Assembly (NCBI GenBank): GCA_963682025.1
Contig: OY821520.1
Coordinates: 138,578,738 to 138,642,737 of the forward strand
Direction: 5' to 3'
Length of the DNA: 64,000 nucleotides
DNA from: Cordilura impudica
Lineage: Eukaryota; Arthropoda; Insecta; Diptera; Scathophagidae
Under the pieces are notes generated by a model. It was not told the DNA's origin. It ran no database searches and saw nothing but the letters and a program-made list of their open reading frames with translations. Both the position numbers and the translations under genes were made by a program. This document shows, one piece after another, positions 33,801-45,800 of this stretch (position 1 is the first letter of the stretch; the number at the start of each line of letters is the position of its first letter).

Positions 33801-36800
33801 AAATCACATACAGACGAAACGGTATTTTTTTTTTCAAAAATTTTACGTGGCAAAATAAATAACGTTTCGTTTTAATGTGACTTGTATGTGCTGTTAAAAA
33901 TAAACGGCCGTCACATATGGCCTCCTTTCCCGTCCGATTCTTCACATAAGAAGCAGTATCCATTTCTTGTGCCACTTTCATTGTATTTTTTGGAGTAATA
34001 CAAATTCAAACTCCTACCGTGAAGGATATAAAGAACTTGCGCACAAAAACTTTGTGTTCCTCTCTTTACTTTTTACTTGACCATGTAACAAATTTTGTTT
34101 GCATTTTTCCTTGTCTAAGACGTGTTTTAAGCATGCTTTTGTTTGCTTTATCTCAGATTACTGGTTTTTGTTCATGTGCTTACATTTTTCGCACAAACTG
34201 CATTTGGCATTTTTAGGCAGATGAAAGTTCAAATGGAAATCTTTTGTAAAAACTGTAACGACGCGTTTTCGCTTTAGCTGGTGCAACCTCAGCGTGCCCA
34301 GGGTTCGTTACAAACTTTATTTGTTTTTACCGACGGGGAAAATAAATCACGCACCACTTTTTGTAAAACGTTATAAACTTTATTCACGCACAAATTACCA
34401 GTGGTGGTCAAGGGTCGTCTCGTCGACATTGCTGGGTTGCGTAGAGCCACTGACCGGTCCCGTCTAATTGATGGCGTAGAACATTCTTTCAATTTCGGGG
34501 ATGGTTCGTGTAGTCAGACACTCGCAAAAAGGTAATGATCACCTGGTTGAGGACGTAGGAACTCCCCACCCGACAGTGATGGTCCCGGTTACGAAACAAC
34601 AAGTCTGGTTCAATCAATGGTGGAGACCCGTACCTTTCAATTGATCCGGACTATGTTGTTGAGTCACTAGTTGTCCAACTAAATTGCTCTGGGTATTATT
34701 CACTGTATTGTTGCAGTATAACAAACTTTCAATCTTGGGTGATTATACCGTGGCAACTAATAAGTTATATTAAACTGATAGTGGAGACCCGACCTTTTAG
34801 TTTAATATGATCTTACCATGTGGCTGTCCACTGGCGAACTAACTTTTCTTCGTTAGTGCGCTGTCTTTTATACTGTCGCTTGGCCATGTAAGCTGTGTAT
34901 AACTATGGTAAAGCTCAATACAGTGGTTGTGATTTAATTTCTCACCACAACAACTGTATGGTATGTTGTTAACAGTGATTGAGCTTTACCATTGTTATTT
35001 AACATTATAAAATAAATGGTTTTAATACATAGCAGACATAGTAGCATTAAATCTATAATAATAGCGGAAATAGTCTTAGATGACCTATTAGACTACACAC
35101 TAGACAATCTAAAATCCAAAAACATCGAAATAAAATATATTACCAAATATGTAGATGACTTTTTTGCCATTATAAAACTGAAAGATAAACAAATAATATT
35201 ACAAGAATTTAACTATTACCATAACAAATTAAAGTTCACGATAGAAGAGGAAACAAACTATAACCTTAACTTTTTAGACATTACCATACATAAAACTAAT
35301 AACAAACTTATAACAAACTGGTTTACTAAAGAAATTTCATCTGGTAGAATTATCAATTATTTTTCAAACCACGACCCTATACAGAAGAAAAACACAGCAA
35401 AAAATCTTATAAAAACAGCAATAAACATTAGTGATAACATTTTCCTAAAAGATAAAATAAAGAAACTAAGAACAATTTTGACTAAAAATAATTATCCTAT
35501 TAAATATACTAACAAATTAATTTCCACAGTAATAAATGAAACCCAAAACAATAACACACAAAATAACAACGTAACATCTAACTCAGTTAACGGACAAAAA
35601 ACGACCTTTGCCACCCTACCATATTTACCAACAATAACGAATAGGAAAAACATAACAAATCTGATCAACATTGAAACTATTAAAATAGCTTCTAAGCCAA
35701 ATCAAACATTGAATAAGCTTTTTAACACCCAAAAAACGAAAACAGACTTACACAAACAACACAATGTAGTATACCAAATAAAATGCAATTGTAATGTCCA
35801 CCAACAATGTAACAGAATATATATTGGACAAACGAAAAGACAATTAGAGATTAGGTTAAAAGAACATAAACGAACAGTTGAGAAAGGAATAACAACAACA
35901 GCTCTCTCTCAACATGCGTTTGACAATAAACACAACTTTGATTTTGACAACATCAAAGTCTTGGAAAGAGAGACCAAAACAAATAAAAGAATAACACTTG
36001 AAAGTTTACATATTAAGAATCATATTGACAAAACAGTAAACATTAAAGAAGACAGTGATCACATTAGTAACACGTACAATTTAGTACTTAATAAATAAAA
36101 TTAAAATGTAAAATTTAGATTAAGTGTGTAATAATACTATTAAGGTAACAATTATTTTACAAAAAATTCACATAAATTTGTTAAAGTGATAATTAATGTA
36201 TATTCTTAATTATTATTAAATAAAATTAGACGCCTGATGAGGACACCAACCATAGTGTCGAAACGTCGCAGACAGAAAATAAAATTACAGCATATTTGTT
36301 TTAATTATTCCTGCTTAGGACGACCATAGGAAGCTTAATATCACAATAAGTAATTACAATCACTGGTCATTAGGAACATATCAAAATATTTAAAGTGATG
36401 TTTAACTAATGTGTTAAATATTCTTATAGATGTTTTTGTTTATATATTATTTCGAATTCTTCTGAAGAAAGCTATTGTTTAGCAATCTTTTTGCAAATAT
36501 AGTTAAAATGTGTATTAAACTTAAGGTTTTTATCTATAATTACTCCTAAATATTTAATTTCTTCAACCTTCTCAATTGGTACACCATCGATAATAATGTT
36601 TTTTATCCGCCGTTCCATTTATCACCATGGATTTAGTTTTAGTTATATTTAGTTTAAATCTATTCATTTTTAAATTCCTGTCAACTTCTCTCAATTCATT
36701 ATTTAAGTTTCGACACAGTTTTCTGGGTTTTTTCCGGATATATATATTGGCGCATCATCAGCAAACATACATACTTTTGATTTTTTATGACTCTTTCCAA

Positions 36801-39800
36801 ATCATTTATATATATTAGAAATAGCAATGTTCCCAATACTGCTCCTTGAGGCACACCTATATCAATGTTTTTACTTTTTGATATTTCATATCCGCATTTT
36901 GTTTTTGAGTTCTATTTTCCAGATAACTTCTAAACCATTTTAATTCTATGCTTTTGATTCCATATTTTTATTTCCCTGTTAGCTGTCTCAAACGGTCTTT
37001 TAGTTCTAAGAAAACAGCCACAACGCAGTTCTTATTCTTCACTTCATTGATTTCATAGAGATTCGCAACTATGATTTTGTCTCAAGCCTGATTGTGTTTC
37101 ATTTAATACATTTTTATCTTCGAAGTATCTATTTAATTGGTTTTGTACGACTTTTTCCAAAATTTTGCTTAGGCCCTTATTATGAGTTGCATTCGATCTT
37201 CGCTGGCTATCGAACATCGACTATCGAATGTCAAATTCTTATTATGAGCTGGCAGCACACGGTCGAAAATTTCGTTGTACAACGAATTTTCAATCGAACA
37301 CAATTTTGCTTTCGATGCTGGATGGCAGTTTGTAAAACTTATTGAAAATACAAGTTGTAAATTATTTTAATTTCATGAGATTGGACTGCCTTGTGTGCAT
37401 TGCCGCAGCAGTTCATCTTTACTAGACAGCAATTCCATAAACGCCTCATTGCAGTCGATAATTTGCTATAAATCCGTAAACAAATGGTACCCTTGTTAGA
37501 ACCTCGCATACTTACGTAGTTGAATCCATTTCCAAAATGTTGGAAGCACCTCTCGACGAATCATTCATCTTCATCAGACGATCATAGAACAATAATTCCA
37601 TGCTAATAATTAATTATTTTTTTCTTTAATAAATTTGTAAACAAACAATGTTTATTTATAGTGCCAGCTGATAAATAAGGTACTATTGTGAACAATCCAC
37701 TTGAGTGAAATTCACAATAGCGCTATTTTATTGAATGTACGTTCAGACCACAATCGAAAATCGAAAGTTGCTCATAATAAGCACCTTATTCTTGTAGTCT
37801 TTGATAATCTGTTTAAGGCCGTTATCGTCTAGTAGGCACTTAATTTTGTTTTTATAAAATCCCTCTTTACTCCAGTCAATATTGAAATCACCAGCTATTA
37901 TTATATCACAGTTTACTTCATTTATTTCTTCTAGTACTTCTTCAAACTCATTTTCAGCACTACTTGGGGATCTGTATACAATTTTTTTACATAAATTTAT
38001 ATTTTTGTAACTAATAAATTTGTATGAAATACGACGTGAACTATATTTTACTTTAAAAATATTTTTTTATTATTAATTTATAAATTTATTGAGCTTGAGG
38101 CCATTTTTTTTAATTTTGTTTTTGATTTTTTCAATATTTCACCATCCGTTGGATAGCATCTTCAGGAATATAATTTCTAAAAACATATAACACAGAACGT
38201 TATAGCATGTTCAGACGGCAAAATGTACCACTTGATTCGCTCTCTGAATCATGATTGTGAACCTTGGTGTTCAGACGAGTGTTCTTTTTTCATTTTGACG
38301 TTTATATTTTTTGTGCAAATATTTGAAGGCAGCATCCTTCTACACTTTACGTTTCACTATTTCATTTTTTCCATTTTTATTTGAATATATATTTGTAAAT
38401 ATATACTTTTTATTTGTTAAATGTTTCTATTTATTTTATTGCATAAATTAATTTTTTTTTTCTTTGTTTATATATTTTTGACAGCTAGTTCAGATAAACT
38501 AGCGATAATTTTTTATTAAACTTGGAGAAGACAATCAATGTTTCTAGGTTCATTTTGAACCCAGTAGATTCGCTCTCAAAATTTTGTGTGGCGAATCATG
38601 TAGATTCAATCATGATTCGGGCGCGAACCGTGAATGAGTGAGCGAACCGCGAATATTGCTGTCCGTGTGAACATAGCATTACTAACATAATAACAAAAAA
38701 CAAGACACGAGTACCAATATTTAAAAACTATCAAAAATGAGCGCAAATATCAGTGTCCGTTTTTTAGTTCATTCTATTCTCTTTATGTATATTTATAAAT
38801 ATGCAGCATTTCGAGTGTATACCGTTTGTTGTATTTGTCCTCTCTTTGTAAAATTTCTATCTCATCTAAATTTGGTAATGTTTTTCTTTACAATGGGCTA
38901 TTAGTGCAGTTTTTTGTGTCATTGATTTATTTCTATTACGTAGATCTGATCTATGTCCGCATATTCTCGTTTTTAATTATTGTTCCTACACATACTTGTT
39001 TGCATATGTCGTTGTCGTTGCCAGTACAATTTATTATTAAAATAGGATTTTCAATTTTTTCTATTCTTTTTGTATTTATAAAAGGTACTGTAACGTCCCT
39101 ACAAGAAATGAATGACTGAAACTAACACATAAACAATTTTTGCACTAACACATTTGCAGTTTTTTTCTATTTAAAAACATATGACTGTCATTGTTGCTGT
39201 TGTTAAGGTTTAGGAAAGGTAAGTAATTAATTAAATTAAAATTAAATTAAAAAGTTCAAGTTAATTTTTGTTGTTTCTTAGGATTCTTCAAAATATGTCA
39301 GTGGATTCTTTAGTGCCATTCTCAATTGTGGTGGCACGTCCCTCCATTATACCCTTCCACAATATATTTTTTCTCGCTTGTGGCCTATTCCTGTTGGATC
39401 GTTAACTTAAGATATTGCTGTAGAATCTTCACAAACTTTCAATCTAGAACTTTTATACCTCTTAGGAATCGCATAAATATATTGTTAATACATGCGCAAT
39501 CACCAAATAAACTTATTAAGGTAATGTACTGACATTTTATTAAAAATTCTAGCTAGAAACAAAGTAAATCTTCCTTGCAGAATTTTACATTAATCCTTAT
39601 ATCTATCTTTCAGTCTGTTGCCATAACATGGATATGTTTTTTTTAATATTTGGCTCGAATGTTTTAATTTATGGCATTCTGGAATATAGTGTGGAATATA
39701 ATGTTGATAATATGAAGAATATTAAGGAATGTGCAGTATCCGTAAATTCGTCCATAATGAAATGAGTTTTCAAAAGAGTAAAGATCTCAAAATATTGAAC

Positions 39801-42800
39801 AAATTGATTTATGGAGGTATTATCACAATATCTCACACACCGTTCTGTACAAACAATTTTCCAAATGGAGTGTATCAGTTTTGGCCGAAATTGTTAATTC
39901 ACAACACACAAAAGGTGAGCTTTAATATAAATTGTTGATATACATATATGTGTTATAATATATTGTTTTCTTTAAGAACCTACTGATTGCACTAAGGCCC
40001 ATTACCGGAAATTTCTATTGAGTTTAGTCAATTTATTCAGTGCTAAGTTACGAACCGCTTTGAGGGATGTTTAGAGTGAAAAGTCAGCAAACATTGTCTC
40101 AAAGTTATCGACACGTTTCAGAATTGGTGATATTGTTGTGTTTTTAATATATTGTTTATTTCTATTTTTAAATTTTTGATTTTTAATGCAATAAATAAAT
40201 ATAAATAAAAAATAATAAGTCGTGTTTCATTATAATCAAGCGTGACCGGTCAATGATGATGTATATAGCCATCAAGTATGACCGGTCAGCGATGATGGAT
40301 ATATCTATCATCGTTGACTACTAAACAGCGGTAGAGTGAGCAGTTCAGATATATATTATATGGTTTACATACTTTCATAGGTTAGAGTAAGATGCAAAAT
40401 CACATGTACACAAAAGTTTCGGTCAGTTTTGGCATATTTGCCTTAATAAAATGATAGAAACTTTGTTCTACGCGATGACCGACACTTCAGTCAGTAGTGA
40501 CGGTCATATCACCGGTCAAATGACCGTCACTGTTCTTGTAGGGGTGTTACTTGTCGTATATGCAATTTTGAATTTGTTCTTGATACATAGCCTCGATTGT
40601 CTTATTCTTATATGTATGCTAACAATTTGTAAATGATAGGTGTTTCCTCATTCTAATTGCGGTGTTTTGGTGGTTTTTTAATAGGTTTTTTGTTTTTGGA
40701 AAAGCGCTGTTTATTAAAATTTCTTTTATTAATATTTATTTATTTAAAAGATATTTTACAAAGATTAATTTATAAAATACTTATAGGAAAATAGTGTGGG
40801 CTACTGGGCCATGACACTATGTATGTTGAATTTAAATTTCATTTAATACATTGGCAGAGTTTAGAATGTACTTAATTTTTTTCAATGAATCTTTATTGTT
40901 GCAGTTAAAGATTTCTTCTAGCAGTTCATTTGTTGATTTACTGAGCATTCTTTGAATATGTGGTAGATTGTGAGGTCTTCCAAGCAGTGTTCGCATTGCC
41001 TTGGATGTGATTGTTCGTAGAAATGCTGAGTACTGAATCTCATGGTTCCGAGTCTAGTTCTAGCAAAGGTTATAGTCTTTTCGACTGAAATTCATATTGT
41101 AAGGCGGTCTAGTTATGCTCTTATTGTGCGTTCATAGGAAACTATCTGCATTATTCCATAATATTTTTCTTATGAAATTGTTCATCCGTGATTGTGAGAA
41201 CTCTTTTAATCAAATTGTTGGCAGTGATCATATTTTTCGGCTGACATGAAAAGAAATTTATTATAAGACCTGATGAAGTAGGTTTTGGTACCAATCTATA
41301 TTACCATCCATTCTTACCAACAAGGTATCTAGGTATGGTTTTCCTTCTTGCTCTTCTTCTAATGTAAATTTGGGTACGTTCGTAAATGCAGTAAATTTGT
41401 GCATCATTGCGGCAGTTATGCCAAGTTTTGTTTCTGATGCGTGATCAGTTGTTGCAGATGCTTTGTTACTGCTCAACAATTGCACAGAGTTTGCCTTTTA
41501 GAACGTTTTGCAAAAGATAAAAACATGTTCACCACAATAACAAATATTATTGAAAATCTTGATTCTAAAAATGACAACTTTTTGTTAACTTTTAATAAAA
41601 ACAAAATTAAAAGAATGATGAAACAACTTTTGGTCATTCAAATTAAATTAAAACGAAAAAGGCGGATTCCTAAATAAATAATAAAATAAAACGATATTTA
41701 AATTTGTATTTACAATTTTTATCTAATGCACTACTAACTCTTCCATTCTGCACCAATGTTTATTTTTTTTAAGCTTCGCGCTCTATTGCATTAGTAATTA
41801 AAATGATGCCATAGTTGCAAAATCAGTGCTGCCAAGTGCTGATTTTTTGAAGGTTTTACTTTTATTATGCTGCAGTGATGCATAACTACTGCATTTACGA
41901 ACGTACTATTTATTTTGTCCATGAAAGTTATTTAACTGTCTAGGGTATTTTCAATTGCACTGATTTTAACAATTGCAAATATATCGTCAACGTATTTTGT
42001 CAGCAATCTTGGTTTATATTCCATTTTTTCAATGCAATTTTCAGGTGATCTTCCATAATAATGTCAGCTATGATTGGAGATGCTGGTGATCTCATTGGTA
42101 CACCTTTGTACTGTGTAAAAATTTTTCTTTATATTTAAAATATCGAGTATCTTTTATACAGAATTTCAATATTTTTAAGAACAAGTCTCTTTTTATATTA
42201 AGGGGGGACATGACATTGTCGTTTTAATTTTGTATTTTAGTAAATATTCTTAGGATTCTAAGAAAAAAAATTTCATGGAAAAATTCCTACGGGTTCAAAA
42301 GTTACAGCCGGATTAGTGAGAGCGCTTTTTTTTATTTTCGCGCTACCTACGTATGGCAGCTGGTATATACTTGTTTTACTTGTTACCTGTCTTTTGGTGG
42401 TTATTTTTTCGTACATACTTGAAGGGTGGGTTTTTGTGTTTTTGAATTTCTTCAAAAGCCCGAATTGCTAAACGATTGAAAAAAAACTGTAAGAAACAGC
42501 ACAACACAAGATAACGAAGGCATACAGTACGAAGCAGGCATGGCAGATTGAAGGTAACCTTTTTTCTTTGTTCACAAACTTTGAACGCGTTTATCTCGAA
42601 ACCATGTTTTTCGTACTGGTTGCGGCACTAGCGGGTTCATTTTTTGACGCATTTTTTTTTTATATTTTTTTAACTTGATTCGCTATCGTATGACACGAGC
42701 TTTTTTTTAATTTTTTTTTCGAGTTTTTAGTCAATATTTTTTTGAAAAAACACACTTTTAAATTTGGAACACCAAAAATTAAAAAAAAAGCTCGTGTTAT

Positions 42801-45800
42801 ACGATAACCAATTTTGATAAGATTTAAGTCATTTTTTTTCCAGATCGGAAATTTTTTGCGATTCCCAGCGCTGCAACCACGAGGCCCCGTTTTTTCTCTG
42901 CCGCCAGTTTGGAGCTCTATAAAATCATGTTGGAGTGAAAAATATATTTTTTTGAATTTTTTTTCTTGTAATTTGTTCAATTCCCTACAATAAAAAAATT
43001 TTGGGAAAATGTTTGTATTCCACGAGTATGCTTGGAAATAGAGAAATTATGCCAAATGAAATTAGTTTTTCTTCGTCTATAGTACTATTGTTAACCTTAT
43101 TCCTAATTTGCACTGCAATTTTATCAAAAACCCTCATAACCCGCTAGACGGCGAGTTAACTGATGCAGATTGGTCTAAGTGAAAACCCTCATACTTATGG
43201 ATCTTGGGAAGTCCATCATCATCCTTATTATGAATGTCGTTGTCGTATTTCGACAGTTGTCGTAGTCGTCTACAATATTTTTTGGTATCATGTAAAATTT
43301 ACGACGACATTTTAGTAGTAGATTCAAAATAACAGATTGCTTCATAATTCTCACAATTTTATATAATTATGAATAACCCGGTTATAGAAACTGTCAAAAG
43401 AAAGCTGTTTTGGCGGTATACAAAACATTAATTTAATAATTAATTAACATTTCTTTTCACAATTTATAATTAAAAAAAAAAAAAAAAACAAAACCAATAA
43501 AGCTAAAAAAAAAAAAGAAAAACGACGCTTAAAAATCCCAAATCCACCTTCAACTTTGGAACTGATTTCTTATTTCATCCAGTTCAATACGTCTTCTTTC
43601 AATTATAATTTCCTCCTGTCGAAGTTTTAAAAGCTTTTTTCTGTATTCTTGTTTACTTTTTAACTCTTGTAAAGTTTAAACTTTTCTTCCTTAAGTTTTT
43701 GGTGTTTGCGTTGGTATCTTTCAACTCCAGCTAAAGAATCCTTCACTTTGTACAATAATGTTTGTACTTTTAATTGTTCACTAAGATCATTTTTTGTAGC
43801 TTTTTTAGTTTGGGTCTTGTTTGTTGTAATATCTGAAGTCGGTGCTTCTTCAACATCATTGTTTTGTGATGGCTTATTAGTTGAAGTTTTTTATTTTATA
43901 TATGAGCCAGTTGGTTTCTCATTTACTTGCGTTTCATCCTTTGAGATATCCCCGTCATTGTGTTCATTTGCTATTTGTTGAATATTACGTTGTAATCCAA
44001 AGTCACGACTAGGTGGATCTACAATTGTAGACATCTGTAACAAATTGGCAGCAGCTTCTTCTGTAGGGGATAATACGTACTGTTTGAAAGAGCCTCCTCC
44101 GGTAGCATGACATTCAGCTTTGTTGTGCATTAATTTTTTTCTTATTTTGAATTTGTAGTCAGCCCAAATTTGTGAATTTGTGTCCAGCCCTCTCCTGTAC
44201 GTGCTGGAGGTCCTAAAACATTAAAGTTGAGCACCAATTTTGTTCCACTCCTCTTTTGGGTTGACTCTTTTTAAACCACTACTATATCCTCTTGCCAAGC
44301 TTGGATTTTGTTCCAAGAGTTCCACCATGCGGTTAAATTGGTTTGCGTTTATGATTTTAACTCTACGATTTATTGAGAAGTGACTAAAATTCTTTGTTAT
44401 ATTAAAATTTTTAGTTTTATAGATATGCTGTAAATCCATTTTCTAATTTTTTATGTTTTTTAGCTTGTCGTGAGCAAAACCTTTAACGACAATTTTTGTA
44501 ATATTTGACGTTTAAATACGCCACTCATGGTACCGAAAATTGTAATAGAATTGCTAACAGTGTTGCATTTTGTCGTTTTTCGACAATCACAATACCGATT
44601 TATACAGCCCAATTCTAAATATTCCCAGGGAAATGAGTTCCCGGGGAATTCATTTTTCCCGAGAATAAATCCTCCTATTCTAAACAGGCGGGGAGAAGAA
44701 TAATATGGGAGAGAATTTCGATTATTCGAAGACAGCTGTTTTGCTTCAGTTGTTTTGTTTACAAATTTTAAAATTTTTGTGGAAATTAATAGTAAAACTT
44801 TTTTTTAATTTTTTTAATCTTTAATAAATTAAAATAAATACAAAAAATGTTCAGTGTAGCGTTTCTGATGGTAGCTGAAGCAGAAGAGCAGCAGCAGGAC
44901 AAGACGGAGCAAAGCATGGCAAGAAGAAAGCTACGTGGTGCCAGAAACCCACTTGAATTGCCTGCTGAGTTTAATTTCCACTCCAAATTGCGCCATACCC
45001 GGCTTAGCTCCTCCTTGCTTTCTTTGAACATCCCGCATGCAACATCAGGGTTGGCTTGCTTTGTATTCAAAAAAATATGAATTTGTTTTTTTTTTTTTGT
45101 TGCTTTTGACCTGAAAGCAACAGAAACGCCATAATAATATTATTATACAAAATTTTAAATGATATATATTACTATTTTTCATAAAAATATTAAATACTTA
45201 TATTTTTCGCAGCACTCCCTCTCAATTTTTTGGCGGAATTATTCCCACATTATTCTCCCTTTTATTGACATTCAGAATAGCTACTTTTTTCCCGGGGAAG
45301 AGATTCCCATTTTCGAAGTTCTTTTAGTATAAGGGTAAAGGGAAAAGAGAAAAAATTCCCGGGGAGATTTTATTAAGAATAGGGGAACAGGGAATAGGGA
45401 GAAAATTCCCAGGGAATTGTTATTGATAATTGGGCTCATAGAAACGCCTTGTTTTCGAAACGACGACATTCATAATAAGGCTGCATTATTCCAGGTGCTA
45501 TTGCCGCGTTATTTTTAAGTTTTTTCTCTACCAGTTAGATTGCACTTAAAAAGCTCTTCAACCAACTCACCGTTCTTTTTCTGTAATGAAGTAGGATCTT
45601 TAGTTATTCTCCTGTGTCATTCAGGATGTTATTCATTCTACTCTCATAGTCAGTTTTTTTCCATTGCAACAGTGATGTTTCCTTTGTCGGCATTTAATAT
45701 TAATATATTATTTTTGTGCAAAAACGATTTGGCTTGACCCACTGTGTTGAGCATAAAGCGATCTCTTTTGAAAGTTTTTGTTTGTTCATGTTTTTCTAAG

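Larger units (their letters stand above)
43223..45480 (-). mobile_element. Harbinger-like element with 18-bp TIRs
   Basis: CCTTATTATGAATGTCGT (43223) is perfectly inverted at 45480. It contains minus-strand frames of a Myb/SANT-like protein typical of the second gene of PIF/Harbinger elements. A smaller Harbinger relic (44606-45436) is nested inside. The whole is inserted in the Penelope pseudogene. The nuclease gene is missing, so it is non-autonomous. Confidence 0.8.
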
